Shown here in pieces: positions 53,319-63,247 of a DNA stretch of 64,000 bases. The DNA comes from Bacteroidota bacterium (lineage in GTDB: Bacteria > Bacteroidota > Bacteroidia > Bacteroidales > FEN-979), in NCBI GenBank assembly GCA_026391355.1, contig JAPLDH010000047.1, positions 124,001 through 188,000 of the forward strand, written 5' to 3'. The notes under the pieces were generated by a model that saw only the letters and a list, made by a program, of their open reading frames with translations, searched no databases and was not told where the DNA came from. How positions within the stretch are numbered: position 1 is the stretch's first letter; each line of letters starts with the position of its first letter. Made by a program: the position numbers and the translations under genes.

Positions 53319-54344
53319 ATGATGAATGTTAATCATGAAAGAATCATACTCAGCCATGGAAACGGTGGACTGATGATGCATGAACTGATCGAGAATATTT
53401 TTATCAGACATTTTGACAATAAAATCCTCAGGGAGCAAACGGATGCTGCGATCCTTAAGATGGATTCATCCACAGTTGCTTTTACAACGGATTCATTCGT
53501 TGTTGATCCTGTTTTTTTTCCGGGAGGGGATATCGGAAAACTGGCCATTTGCGGCACGGTCAACGACCTTTCTGTTTCCGGGGCAATCCCTTTGTATCTC
53601 AGTGTCTCATTTATCCTTGAAGAAGGCTTTCCATTAAAAGACCTCGAAAAAATCGTGTTGTCAATGAAAAGAGAGGCGCAGAAAGCAAAGGTAAGGATCG
53701 TAACCGGGGATACAAAAGTTGTGGACAGGGGAAAATGTGACAAGCTTTTCATCAATACAGCCGGAATAGGAACCATCCGGAAAGAAAACAGGCCGATCGG
53801 TTCAGGTAAACGTATTCGCACGGGTGATAAAATCCTCATAAACGGGAATATCGGGGATCATGGAATAGCTGTTATGAGCGCCAGGGAGTCATTTAACTTC
53901 AGCACAACTGTTGTTTCCGATTGTGCATCACTGAATTTATTAATTCAAAAGATATTAAACAATTGTTCACAGGTCAGATTCATGAGAGATCCGACGAGGG
54001 GAGGGGTTGCTACAGTTTTAAATGAACTGGTCAGGAAGGGAAATTTCGGAATTGAGATTGATGAGGAGTCACTTCCTGTAAGTGAAGGTGTAAGGGGAAT
54101 GTGTGAAATCCTGGGATTTGACCCCCTGTATATGGCGAATGAGGGTAAAGTGATGATTGTTGCCGGGGCAAGAGAATGTGATAAGGTTTTGTCAATTATG
54201 AAAGGAATGAAAGAAGGCAGGCAAAGTGCTGTGATAGGGGAGATTGTAAGCGATCATCCGGGGAAAGTGGTATTAAAGACCATTACCGGGGGAAAGAGGA
54301 TCATAGATTCATTGACGGGCGAGCAATTACCCAGGATCTGTTAA
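53319..54344 (+). CDS. hypE: Hydrogenase maturation protein HypE
   Basis: This 341-residue AIR-synthase-like protein has LSHGNGGLMMHELIENIF, FTTDSFVVDPVFFPGGDIGKLA, GDTKVV and DPTRGGVATVLNE. It ends in PRIC, which supplies the Cys that accepts the carbamoyl group and turns it into thiocyanate. It lies 30 bp after hypD and 9 bp before hypA. Confidence 0.95.
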   Translation: MMNVNHERIILSHGNGGLMMHELIENIFIRHFDNKILREQTDAAILKMDSSTVAFTTDSFVVDPVFFPGGDIGKLAICGTVNDLSVSGAIPLYLSVSFILEEGFPLKDLEKIVLSMKREAQKAKVRIVTGDTKVVDRGKCDKLFINTAGIGTIRKENRPIGSGKRIRTGDKILINGNIGDHGIAVMSARESFNFSTTVVSDCASLNLLIQKILNNCSQVRFMRDPTRGGVATVLNELVRKGNFGIEIDEESLPVSEGVRGMCEILGFDPLYMANEGKVMIVAGARECDKVLSIMKGMKEGRQSAVIGEIVSDHPGKVVLKTITGGKRIIDSLTGEQLPRIC

Positions 54345-54353
54345 TCTGTTTTT

Positions 54354-54695
54354 ATGCATGAACTATCATTGGCTTTGGATGTAATCGACCTGGTAACGGA
54401 GGAAGCGGGGAAGAACAGCCTGAAAGATGTATATGAGATTCACATCGAGGTTGGAGAGATCAGCGGGGTGGATGCAGATGTTTTTCAGCGGGCGATGGAG
54501 ATAGTTTTGAAAAATTCCTCCCTGGGTAAGGCGAAGGTTAAAATCCGGAAAACGCCGGGAATTGGAAGATGCACTGCTTGTGATAAAGATTTTAGCGTTT
54601 CCGATTTTCTGGCATGTTGTCCCGGATGCAATGGTTATCCTTCAGAGATCATCGGTGGAAAAGAATTAAGGGTAACATCGATTATAGGAGAATAA
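54354..54695 (+). CDS. hypA: Hydrogenase nickel-incorporation protein HypA
   Basis: This 113-residue protein starts with MHELSLAL, with the nickel-binding His2. It has the zinc site CTACDKD and CCPGC. It delivers nickel with HypB to the large subunit. It lies 37 bp before hypB. Confidence 0.95.
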   Translation: MHELSLALDVIDLVTEEAGKNSLKDVYEIHIEVGEISGVDADVFQRAMEIVLKNSSLGKAKVKIRKTPGIGRCTACDKDFSVSDFLACCPGCNGYPSEIIGGKELRVTSIIGE

Positions 54696-54732
54696 TATTA
54701 AAAATTGAGGCAGACTCTTTTAAACATAAACT

Positions 54733-55563
54733 ATGTGTGAAACTTGCGGTTGCGGCCAGCCGGATGAATTTACCATCAGGGTTCCGGGTCAGAATGAAAA
54801 CAACGAACATTTCCATCCTGACAAGCAGGGTGGGCATTATCATACTCATTCCCACGATCATGAGCATGAACATGATCACTATTATGAACATGATCATCAG
54901 GGCGACCGGGTGATTGAGATCAATAAGGAAATCCTTGCAGAAAATAACCTGGTTGCAGAACGGAACAGGGGTTTCTTTGAAGGCCGGGGTGTTTTATGCC
55001 TGAACCTGGTAAGTTCTCCCGGCTCCGGAAAGACAACCATCCTTGAGAAAACGATCAGGGAAAGAAATGAGGGTTACCCGGTTTCTGTTATCGAAGGCGA
55101 TCAGCAAAGTATGAATGATGCCGAAAGGATCAATAAGACCGGAGTTCCTGTTATTCAGGTTAATACTGGAACCGGCTGTCATCTGGATTCAAAGATGGTA
55201 AGCAAGGCATTAAAACAACTGGAAGTCGGAAATCATGGGGTGTTATTCATTGAGAATGTAGGAAACCTGGTTTGCCCGGCTTTGTTTGATCTCGGAGAAA
55301 CAAAAAGGGTGGTTGTGATGAGTGTAACCGAAGGGGATGACAAACCGGAGAAATATCCCTATATGTTTATCTCCTGTCAGCTTTGCCTCATCAATAAGTC
55401 TGACCTTTTACCCTATGTTGATTTTGATGTGGATAAATTTATCAGCGTGGTGAAGAAAATTAATCCAACACTTGAATTTATCCTAATTTCTGCAAAAACA
55501 GGGGAAGGTTTTGAAAAGTGGTTTGACTGGTTGGATAAAAACAGGAAATGCCATGTCACTTAA
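54733..55563 (+). CDS. hypB: Hydrogenase nickel-incorporation GTPase HypB
   Basis: This 276-residue protein begins MCETCGCG, the high-affinity nickel motif, followed by a His-rich stretch (HYHTHSHDHEHEHDHYYEHDH) that can store nickel. The GTPase domain has SSPGSGKTTILE, EGDQQSMNDAERI, NVGNLVCPA and NKSDLLP. It ends 11 bp inside truA, so truA is translationally linked to it. Confidence 0.95.
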   Translation: MCETCGCGQPDEFTIRVPGQNENNEHFHPDKQGGHYHTHSHDHEHEHDHYYEHDHQGDRVIEINKEILAENNLVAERNRGFFEGRGVLCLNLVSSPGSGKTTILEKTIRERNEGYPVSVIEGDQQSMNDAERINKTGVPVIQVNTGTGCHLDSKMVSKALKQLEVGNHGVLFIENVGNLVCPALFDLGETKRVVVMSVTEGDDKPEKYPYMFISCQLCLINKSDLLPYVDFDVDKFISVVKKINPTLEFILISAKTGEGFEKWFDWLDKNRKCHVT

Positions 55564-56323
55564 CCGCTATTTTCTGCGGCTTGCATATAACGGCAGTAAG
55601 TATCACGGATGGCAATCACAAAACAATGCCACTACCATTCAGGAAATGCTGAATCATGCAATCTCCTTGCTTGTTTCGGAACAGGTCAGTTTGACGGGAG
55701 CAGGCCGGACAGATACAGGTGTTCATGCACGGGAGTTTTACGCTCATTTTGATCTCTCCAGGCAATTGGATGAACAAGCGAGGAAAAAACTGGTATTTAA
55801 GTTAAATGGCTTTCTTCCTGAAGATATTGTCATCTTTGAAATAATGCCGGTTAAACCCGAAGCAAATGCACGTTTCAGTGCCCTTTCACGTACCTATAAA
55901 TATGTGATCAGCACCAAAAAAAATCCATTTCTGGAAGGATTTTCATATTATCTCTTTGGTAACCTCGATATCGGACTCATGAACAGGGGAGCTGAGATTC
56001 TGCTGGAAACAAAAGATTTCACCTCCTTTTCAAAGGTCGATACCGATACAAAGACCAATATCTGCAAGGTTTACCATGCAGCGTGGGCCATGAAGGGCGA
56101 CGAACTGATCTTCACTATCAAGGCTGACCGTTTCCTCCGGAATATGGTACGGGCCATTGTTGGTACACTCCTTGAACTTGGCCGTACACGAATCACCCTG
56201 GATGAGTTCAAGGTCATCATTGAAAGTAAAAACAGATCTGCCGCAGGAGGTTCAGTACCTGCATGCGGACTTTATCTCGAAGAAATAGAATATCCGTCAG
56301 AAGTGTTTTTATTACATCATTAG
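55553..56323 (+). CDS. truA: tRNA pseudouridine synthase A
   Basis: This 256-residue protein has the family opening YFLRLAYNGSKYHGWQSQ. The catalytic Asp lies in GAGRTDTGVHARE, and RFSALSRTYKY, FLRNMVRAIVGT and the C-terminal AAGGSVPACGLYLEEI follow. It converts uridines 38-40 of tRNA anticodon arms. It starts at 55553 within the 3' end of hypB, a housekeeping gene pulled into the hyp operon. Confidence 0.95.
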   Translation: MSLNRYFLRLAYNGSKYHGWQSQNNATTIQEMLNHAISLLVSEQVSLTGAGRTDTGVHAREFYAHFDLSRQLDEQARKKLVFKLNGFLPEDIVIFEIMPVKPEANARFSALSRTYKYVISTKKNPFLEGFSYYLFGNLDIGLMNRGAEILLETKDFTSFSKVDTDTKTNICKVYHAAWAMKGDELIFTIKADRFLRNMVRAIVGTLLELGRTRITLDEFKVIIESKNRSAAGGSVPACGLYLEEIEYPSEVFLLHH

Positions 56324-56335
56324 CTCAATCAATCA

Positions 56336-58456
56336 TTAATTAATGATGCCGGCTTTACCGGTAGCAATAAAATTCTTTGTCCGGATATTTATTATATAGA
56401 TCCCTGAAGGAACTCCCCTGACATCAAGTTGAACTTCCTTACTTGTTACAATTACATCCGAAGAATATATTACTATTCCTCTGGAATTAATGATCTGTAT
56501 CCTGACCTTTTCATTTACCTGTTTATCGAAAATGATGTTTAGCTTTTCATTGGCCGGATTTGGATAGATTTTAATTGCAGGGGAAGAATGAAGGGGTTGT
56601 TCGTGGACCCCAAAGAATGAACCGCCATTGGGAAGCGTGCCGGTATTGTAACTATTCCTGACGATATCGATCATCTGGCGGAGTTTATCTACTGAAGGAT
56701 AAAGCGAGTCCTGTCCGGTATAATCCCTTGCAAAGACAAAAGCAATGTCCAATTTCTGCAAATCTCCGGGGTGGAAAGTAAAGGGTCCCATCGATCCGGC
56801 ACCCCGGATATCATAGGGTTCGACTCCTGTCGTTTGCGCTGTCCAGTTAACCGGGCCGTCGGGAACACGGCAACCTGTTCCCCAGTTCAATGAATCCGAT
56901 TCACCAGGATACATGAACCTGCAGTCCGGGCCATAACCTCCCTGGGTTGAATGACCCTGGCCACCATAAATAAGGTGGGTACTGTCGTGCCAGATCGATT
57001 GCAGGGCATGATAATATTCAACTGCATATAATGGGTCAGACATATAATTTAACTGCGATCCGGAATTACCTCTGAGGGGCAGGAAATTCGTCAATCCGTA
57101 GCGTTCATTATCTGCAATACTATCACCGAAACCGGTACCATTGATACTCTCGTTGCAAAGCCGGTGACCTGACAGATCGAGTCGTGGCCTGTCATGACCT
57201 GACGGATCCATTAAAGGACCTCCAAGGATTGTTATTGACTGTGCGGGGGCATGTGGTCCATATGAACCCGTTTGACCTGTTCCGTCGTTAATTTTGCCGT
57301 TAAACCCGAAGAAACTGCTTCTTTCAACATCGCAGCCTATATAATCATCTCCGTACCATCCGATATCAAAATCTGCAAACAGGCCAAGGTAAGTTTTATA
57401 GTAAGTCCTGTTTGAGCGGTTGTATATTTGATAATTCATGAAAATTGTGTTTTTAAAGGCTGAATCATCGGGCATGTCAAAAGCGTATGCCATTGCATGA
57501 ATCTCCACTTTCATTTTCCGTCCGCCGGATTCAAGGTGGTTGCTCCTGTCATCATTGAAAATTGCAAACACCGCCTCGTCCCCCTTGATCAGGGGATAAT
57601 CACCATCTGTGGCATCGTACTTTCCATCCGAGTTATAGTCATGGTAAGGGGCAAGTCGGGCAGCCTGTCCAAATGCAGGATTTCCATTTCCCGGCCATTC
57701 CCGTATATTAACAGGTGTGATATATCCCGGGCTGTCCCAGTGGGTTTTATGATAGTCAATCTCTGTTTTACGAATCTTCCAGACCCGGTTCCATATTGTA
57801 TCCTGGCAGACAGAGTAATTGACGGAATCCATCACAGGTCCGGCATAGAAATCAGCGAAAAGCCCCGGATCAATTCCTGTTGCTCCCTGTCTGTACCTTT
57901 CAGCAGCCAGATATAGCATGCTGTCATCCCCTTTTCCACCGATCCATGGTACGAAACTGAAAAAGGTTCCATTCTGGCTATTCTTAGGAACCCTGTAAAG
58001 GCTTCTTGATGATCCATAAAAATTTAATTCATTGCCGTATGCAAGAATTCCTGCTTTTACATTGTTAATATCCAATGAATCATAACTGTGGTCGTGGATA
58101 CGGAAGAGAATATGAGCATTGGAACTTGTTCCGAGGGTATAATCCAGGATCGTATAGCTTCCAGCCTGATTCCCGTTAAAACCCCAATAGGGCTTTACCA
58201 GGTAAGTGATAAACCCTATATAATTATACGTAATTGTGATCAGCCTGCTTCCGGGAGAACCACCACCGGTAACTTTTATTGAATCACCATAAGGTACAGT
58301 ATCATTATCAAGCAAGTTCACTGTTTTTGGGACTCCGGGGTAAAGATCCATGGTGTCGTTAACGGCCTTCAGTGTCTGCGACCTTAGGGGAGGGGAAGAA
58401 ATCAGGAATATCAAAATGAACAGTGTCAGAAGGATTGAGTATATTTTTAACATCAT
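56336..58456 (-). CDS. Secreted T9SS-cargo protein with cadherin-like N-terminal motif
   Basis: This 706-residue protein has a signal peptide (KIYSILLTLFILIFLISSPPLRSQ) and then VNLLDNDTVPYGDSI, like the cadherin/Ig-like linkers of Bacteroidota. A long Tyr, Trp and Asp-rich extracellular region follows. The C-terminal sorting domain contains IYPNPANEKLNIIFD and SGIYIINIRTKNF, matching T9SS type A. The start was placed at MMLKIYS (58456) because the signal peptide begins there; a longer frame would overlap the upstream gene. It follows the propeller gene by 14 bp in one operon. Function unknown. Confidence 0.75.
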   Translation of the reverse strand: MMLKIYSILLTLFILIFLISSPPLRSQTLKAVNDTMDLYPGVPKTVNLLDNDTVPYGDSIKVTGGGSPGSRLITITYNYIGFITYLVKPYWGFNGNQAGSYTILDYTLGTSSNAHILFRIHDHSYDSLDINNVKAGILAYGNELNFYGSSRSLYRVPKNSQNGTFFSFVPWIGGKGDDSMLYLAAERYRQGATGIDPGLFADFYAGPVMDSVNYSVCQDTIWNRVWKIRKTEIDYHKTHWDSPGYITPVNIREWPGNGNPAFGQAARLAPYHDYNSDGKYDATDGDYPLIKGDEAVFAIFNDDRSNHLESGGRKMKVEIHAMAYAFDMPDDSAFKNTIFMNYQIYNRSNRTYYKTYLGLFADFDIGWYGDDYIGCDVERSSFFGFNGKINDGTGQTGSYGPHAPAQSITILGGPLMDPSGHDRPRLDLSGHRLCNESINGTGFGDSIADNERYGLTNFLPLRGNSGSQLNYMSDPLYAVEYYHALQSIWHDSTHLIYGGQGHSTQGGYGPDCRFMYPGESDSLNWGTGCRVPDGPVNWTAQTTGVEPYDIRGAGSMGPFTFHPGDLQKLDIAFVFARDYTGQDSLYPSVDKLRQMIDIVRNSYNTGTLPNGGSFFGVHEQPLHSSPAIKIYPNPANEKLNIIFDKQVNEKVRIQIINSRGIVIYSSDVIVTSKEVQLDVRGVPSGIYIINIRTKNFIATGKAGIIN

Positions 58457-58470
58457 AAAGGTTAAATTTT

Positions 58471-60762
58471 TTATAGAATGATAATTTTCCGGATAACCGA
58501 CCATTTTTCACCTTCAAGATGCAAAAAATAAACACCCCGACCATTTCCAGAAAGATCCACTGGTATGCCTGGTTCCAGTTCATTTATCTTACGAACGATC
58601 ACACGCTGTAAATTATAAATAGTCAGCTTTTTTACCGGGTCTACGGATTCAATCCTGAAAACCCCTGAAGATGGAACCGGCCAAACGTCAATCAATCCAG
58701 GTTCTGCCTCAGAAATCCCTGATGACTTTTCTTTCTGGACAACGGTAAAAGTAAGCGTTCCGCCATATTGGGAGTAAAGGAAAAACGAGGCATATTTTCT
58801 GGCGGCACCCTGATTTGACTTCAGGGTCCTGAACACCACGTAGCTATCTCCATTTCCGCTTGAAGGTTCACAAATCAACCAGTCCGGCATTGTCCCAATG
58901 ATACTCCACCCGACACCGGTGTGTACAAAAAGAGGAGCACTATCGCCGGAAAATTGGTTTAAAACCAAGGTGTCCGGATTCAGTGAGGTGGTAAAAATGT
59001 ATTCAAGTGAACATTTCCAGACCCCATTCTCTGTAGTACCTGCGTAGGCGTATGCCTTACTGACTATAACTGCATTCACGGAAGTATCCTTCAAACCTGC
59101 ATTCAGTTGTTTCCAGTTATTTTCGTCGGCAATTTTATAGATGATCCCATTGATGTTGCTTCCTGAGAAGATGGTCGAATTAAAGGGGTAAATGAAAGTT
59201 ACCGGATTTCCTGCCAACGGGTTAGGTACAGGTAACCAATCCAGTCCATCATTGTCAGAAATGAACATCCCTTGCTGGGTCCCTGCCAGTATTTTATTTC
59301 CTGATTTTCCGAGAGATAGAATATAGAAATTCCCCAATCCAGTGTTCCTTTGTACCCAACTGGTCCCTCCATCCACAGAATAAAAAAACCCATCATCCGG
59401 TGTTCCGGCATATATTTTTCCACCATCTGCAATGAGCGAAAGGATATGTCTTTCTGATGGCCCCGTGTTGTACCGGTACCAATTGTTTCCAAGGTCTTCT
59501 GAATGGTAAATCCCATCCATCGTACCCGCATATAAAAGGGTATCATCGACTGCCAATGCGGTGATATAGGGATTGTCCAACCCATTGTTGACCGGGCTCC
59601 AGCTGTTTCCGTTATCGGAAGAACGAAAGACCCCCATTTCCTGCGTGCCCGTAAAGATTGAATTCCCTGCAAGTTTAATGGATGTGATAAAAGGACTCGA
59701 AATACCATTGTTGCTTGGAATCCAATTGGTTCCCTTATCTGTTGATAGAAATACCCCACCTCCCCAGGTTCCTGAAAAAACAGTAGTTCCGTTTTCCGCA
59801 AATGCCGTGATCCTTGAGTTTCGAAGACCTGAATTAACAGATTCCCATGAAGGGTTGTTCAATCCGGAAAGAAATATCCCGCCACCGTCAGTTCCTGTAA
59901 ATATGCTTGCAGGGGTACAAAGGAGTGACTGTATCCATGTATTGAAGAGCCCAAGGTTGAATGGAATCCAAGTCTGGCCTTCATCACTGCTGCTAAAAAC
60001 TCCATCCCTGGCGGTGCCTGCAAAGAGTCGTGACCCTCCAACGGAAAGTGCATTAACAGTGGCATTTTCAGGTAAACCTGTATTCGAAGAAACCCACTTG
60101 GTTCCAATAAGATCAAAGGAATAAATACCACCGGATTGAGTTCCGGCAAACAGACGGGATGAGTCCGACACCATTGAGAGAATGTAAGTACCGGGTAGTC
60201 CGTTGTTCATTGCTTCCCAGTTGGAACCATTGTCAGTTGAATGGTAAACGCCACTGCCATAGCTACCAATAAACATTTGGTTGCCGGTCTTAACGATTGT
60301 ATTCACCGGTACTTCAGGTATTCCATTGGTAATCATCGACCAGCGTCCTCCACTGTTATCCGAAATGAATAGCCCGGTACCGGTTCCTGCATAAACATTC
60401 GTTCCGTCAGATACCAGCGAAAAAATATTCAGGTTGGCCAGGCCGTTATTTGATGCTGTCCATGAATTGCCATTATCCGCAGAATAAAACACACCATTAC
60501 CATAAAACCCGGCAAAGATGTTTTGTCCGGAAAGTGTTATTGTGTAAACAGCAACCTTTGGTACCCCGTTTTCCAGGGATGTCCAGTTGATCCCGTTGTC
60601 CGATGACCTGTAAATACCCGCCGAAGTCCCGGCAAAAAGCCAATTTACCCTGGATGCGATGCAATAAACAGTAGCCCCGTAAGGGCCGTTGGTCTCTGTC
60701 CACTGAGCTTTGGCAGGAAAGCTGAGAAGGAGGATTGTAGCGATGATCAGCAATGGTTTCAT
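58471..60762 (-). CDS. Secreted beta-propeller repeat protein with T9SS sorting domain
   Basis: This 763-residue protein has a signal peptide (LLIIATILLLSFPAKAQ). About fourteen repeats of roughly 40 residues follow, each with a variant of GTxxGVFxSSDNGxxW and a following NGL, typical of YCF48/BNR-type beta-propellers. The C-terminal sorting domain has VWPVPSSGVFRIES and GRGVYFLHLEG. It is probably a surface or extracellular binding protein; the ligand is unknown. A -7 box (60782-60789) overlaps the 28-bp palindrome ahead of it. Confidence 0.85.
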   Translation of the reverse strand: MKPLLIIATILLLSFPAKAQWTETNGPYGATVYCIASRVNWLFAGTSAGIYRSSDNGINWTSLENGVPKVAVYTITLSGQNIFAGFYGNGVFYSADNGNSWTASNNGLANLNIFSLVSDGTNVYAGTGTGLFISDNSGGRWSMITNGIPEVPVNTIVKTGNQMFIGSYGSGVYHSTDNGSNWEAMNNGLPGTYILSMVSDSSRLFAGTQSGGIYSFDLIGTKWVSSNTGLPENATVNALSVGGSRLFAGTARDGVFSSSDEGQTWIPFNLGLFNTWIQSLLCTPASIFTGTDGGGIFLSGLNNPSWESVNSGLRNSRITAFAENGTTVFSGTWGGGVFLSTDKGTNWIPSNNGISSPFITSIKLAGNSIFTGTQEMGVFRSSDNGNSWSPVNNGLDNPYITALAVDDTLLYAGTMDGIYHSEDLGNNWYRYNTGPSERHILSLIADGGKIYAGTPDDGFFYSVDGGTSWVQRNTGLGNFYILSLGKSGNKILAGTQQGMFISDNDGLDWLPVPNPLAGNPVTFIYPFNSTIFSGSNINGIIYKIADENNWKQLNAGLKDTSVNAVIVSKAYAYAGTTENGVWKCSLEYIFTTSLNPDTLVLNQFSGDSAPLFVHTGVGWSIIGTMPDWLICEPSSGNGDSYVVFRTLKSNQGAARKYASFFLYSQYGGTLTFTVVQKEKSSGISEAEPGLIDVWPVPSSGVFRIESVDPVKKLTIYNLQRVIVRKINELEPGIPVDLSGNGRGVYFLHLEGEKWSVIRKIIIL

Positions 60763-60781
60763 CAGAAACTATCAATGGTTT

Positions 60782-60789
60782 CAAAGATA
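60782..60789 (-). promoter_or_regulatory. Candidate -7 box of the propeller gene
   Basis: TATCTTTG on the minus strand matches TAnnTTTG, 19 bp ahead of the ATG. It overlaps one end of the palindrome at 60788-60815. Confidence 0.5.
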
Positions 60790-60815
60790 AAAAGAATATC
60801 CGGATATTCTTTTTA
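60788..60815. promoter_or_regulatory. 28-bp perfect palindrome between divergent secreted-protein genes
   Basis: The half-site TAAAAAGAATATCC is mirrored exactly. Each end overlaps a TAnnTTTG box, one for the minus-strand gene and one for the plus-strand gene. It could be an operator controlling both. It also could form an RNA hairpin. Confidence 0.5.
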
Positions 60816-60821
60816 CTTTTG
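60814..60821 (+). promoter_or_regulatory. Candidate -7 box of the 777-residue secreted protein gene
   Basis: TACTTTTG matches TAnnTTTG and overlaps the other end of the palindrome. It lies 67 bp ahead of the chosen ATG. Confidence 0.45.
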
Positions 60822-60888
60822 TCTTAACCCCTGAACTCATTGGTATTTTGGTTGATCATGGGGTTAAATGACAATGATGGGACTGGTT

Positions 60889-63222
60889 ATGAAAAGATTG
60901 ATATGCCTTTTCTTCTTTTGTTTTGTCTGGTTATCCTGTATATACTCACAAAAGATTACCGGTCCTTTCATAATGAAACCCATTTATTTTAATATTTCTC
61001 CACCATTAATTTCCCTCACAAAACCTTTATCCGTTAAACCGGAAAGTCGAAAAGCTGAAAGAGCGGAAAAAGAGATTTGGAATTGGTTCCGGAAAAACCA
61101 GAAACGCAACAGGTCACGGAAAAATTCAAATGATCAACTCAGACAGGAGTATTTCGGGAAAATCCAACCTGACTCTGTTCTCGGGAATTTTGATGGCACA
61201 CCGAACATGAATACGGCTATTCCACCGGATACTTATGGTGATGTGGGTACAGACCATTATTTTCATATGGTGAATCTCTCATTTACGATCTTCAATAAAT
61301 CCGGGAATATTCTTCTTGGCCCAATGAGTACAGGTGATATCTGGAACGGGTTACCTTATTCTTCAAATTCAGGGGATGGGATTATTCTTTACGACGACCA
61401 GGCCGACCGCTGGTTTATCACCACGCTGTGTTTGCCTTCTTTCTCATCACCTCCCTATTTCGTTATGGTTGCGGTTTCACAGACCTCGGACCCTGCCGGA
61501 GCCTGGTATCGCTGGGAGTATCAGTTCGAGGATATTCCCGATTATCCGAAATTCGGTATCTGGCGGGATGCCTATTTTATGTCCTGTAACCGTTTTCAGA
61601 ACCAGAATACTTTCAATGGTGCATGTACAGCGGCTTTTGACCGGTCAGCCATGCTTGCAGGTGATCCTTCACCAACAATGGTATCGTTCACAATTTCTTC
61701 GAATACGAACATCACCTCAATCCTCCCTGCTGATTGCGACGGCCCATTCCCTCCGGCTGGAACTCCTGGTTATTTTGCCTATTTGGGCTCAGATTTTCTC
61801 GGAATATATGAATTTCATACCAACTGGACCAATCCTGGAGCCGCAACTTTCGGGAACCTGAATAAGCTAAATACAGGGTCATATAATTCCAATATCCAGG
61901 GAATACCACAAAAAGGTTCGTCAATAAAGCTCGATCCGATCTCCGACCGGCTCATGTACCGGCTGCAGGTTCGGAAATTCAGCGATCACCAGTCGATGGT
62001 CGTAAACCATACCGTCAGGGTAGGAAACCGGGCAGGGATCAGGTGGTACGAGATGAGACGAACAACCGGTAACTGGTCATTGTACCAGCAGTCGACCTAT
62101 GCCCCCGACAGCAATAACCGCTGGATGGGCAGCATGGCAATGGATTCTGCAGGAAATATTGCACTTGGGTTTTCTGTATCCGGTTATGATCTTTTTCCCT
62201 CCGTCCGTTTTACAGGAAGAATGAAAAATGATCCACCCGGGCAGATGACCATTGCTGAGCAATCAATTATTGAAGGAGGCGGCGCACAAACTCATCCATC
62301 AGGTTTTACCACCCGATGGGGCGATTACAGTTCCATGACTGTCGACCCTTCGGATCCATCCGTTTTCTGGTACACACAGCAATATTATCCTGTATCGGCG
62401 GATATCGACTGGCATACAAGGATCGCCTCTTTCTCCTTTGCAAACATTCTGGATATAAATACTACCGCTGCTTTTTCGAGCATCTGTCCGGGACAATCCG
62501 ACCAATTGGATGTGGAGGTTTCTGGAGGTATAGGAAGCTATACCTTTTCCTGGACTTCCATCCCGGAAGGATTTACTTCCTCATTGAAGAATCCCTTGAT
62601 TTCTCCTGAATTTCCAACCAGGTACATTGTCATTGTCTCATCAGGAAACCAGTCAAGAACTGATACCACCCGGGTCGATATCACACCGCCGCCTATTGTG
62701 TTTGCAGGTGATGATACCATATGCTGCAGGCAAATTGCTGAAATCCGCCTCACCGGAAACGCTGAAAATTATACCTCCCTCAAATGGATTACAACAGGTG
62801 ATGGCACTTTTACTGATCCGGTTTCATTATATACCACCTATATTCCCGGACCAAAAGACCGGATCCGCAGCATTATAGACCTTCAACTGATAGCTTATCC
62901 CAGGACTCCCTGTCCGGTCGTATCTGATCATAAACTGATCAGGATGGATACCTGCTCGGGTATCCCGTCGATCGGACCTGGAAACAATACCAGGTATATC
63001 TATCCAAATCCTGGGCCGGGTATGTTCACTTTATCTCTTCCCAGCGATGCAGTCCTTTTTGAAATATCAGATATGGCAGGAAAGATGATCCTTTCAAGAG
63101 ATGTTTCTGCTATGAAGAGTAAAGAAATTTTCATCAACCTTTCTGATAAACCTAAAGGAATATACCCCATCAGGATTGTATTGAAAAGCCGGATAATCAG
63201 GGATAAACTGGTTCGGGACTGA
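60889..63222 (+). CDS. Large secreted protein with PKD-like and T9SS domains
   Basis: This 777-residue protein has a signal peptide (MKRLICLFFFCFVWLSCIYS). A long N-terminal region of about 500 residues (NTAIPPDTYGDVGTDHYFHMVN, DPAGAWYRWEYQFEDIPDYPKFGIW, TRWGDYSSMTVDPSDPSVFWYTQQYY) matches a group of secreted propeller-like Bacteroidota proteins without known activity. Ig/PKD-like beta domains follow (SSICPGQSDQLDVEVSGGIG). The end is a T9SS domain (YIYPNPGPGMFTLSL, KGIYPIRIVLKS). The start at 60889 was chosen because the signal peptide begins there. It is divergent from the propeller gene. Confidence 0.8.
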   Translation: MKRLICLFFFCFVWLSCIYSQKITGPFIMKPIYFNISPPLISLTKPLSVKPESRKAERAEKEIWNWFRKNQKRNRSRKNSNDQLRQEYFGKIQPDSVLGNFDGTPNMNTAIPPDTYGDVGTDHYFHMVNLSFTIFNKSGNILLGPMSTGDIWNGLPYSSNSGDGIILYDDQADRWFITTLCLPSFSSPPYFVMVAVSQTSDPAGAWYRWEYQFEDIPDYPKFGIWRDAYFMSCNRFQNQNTFNGACTAAFDRSAMLAGDPSPTMVSFTISSNTNITSILPADCDGPFPPAGTPGYFAYLGSDFLGIYEFHTNWTNPGAATFGNLNKLNTGSYNSNIQGIPQKGSSIKLDPISDRLMYRLQVRKFSDHQSMVVNHTVRVGNRAGIRWYEMRRTTGNWSLYQQSTYAPDSNNRWMGSMAMDSAGNIALGFSVSGYDLFPSVRFTGRMKNDPPGQMTIAEQSIIEGGGAQTHPSGFTTRWGDYSSMTVDPSDPSVFWYTQQYYPVSADIDWHTRIASFSFANILDINTTAAFSSICPGQSDQLDVEVSGGIGSYTFSWTSIPEGFTSSLKNPLISPEFPTRYIVIVSSGNQSRTDTTRVDITPPPIVFAGDDTICCRQIAEIRLTGNAENYTSLKWITTGDGTFTDPVSLYTTYIPGPKDRIRSIIDLQLIAYPRTPCPVVSDHKLIRMDTCSGIPSIGPGNNTRYIYPNPGPGMFTLSLPSDAVLFEISDMAGKMILSRDVSAMKSKEIFINLSDKPKGIYPIRIVLKSRIIRDKLVRD

Positions 63223-63247
63223 CTAAAAAACTTTCCGGATCATGGAT

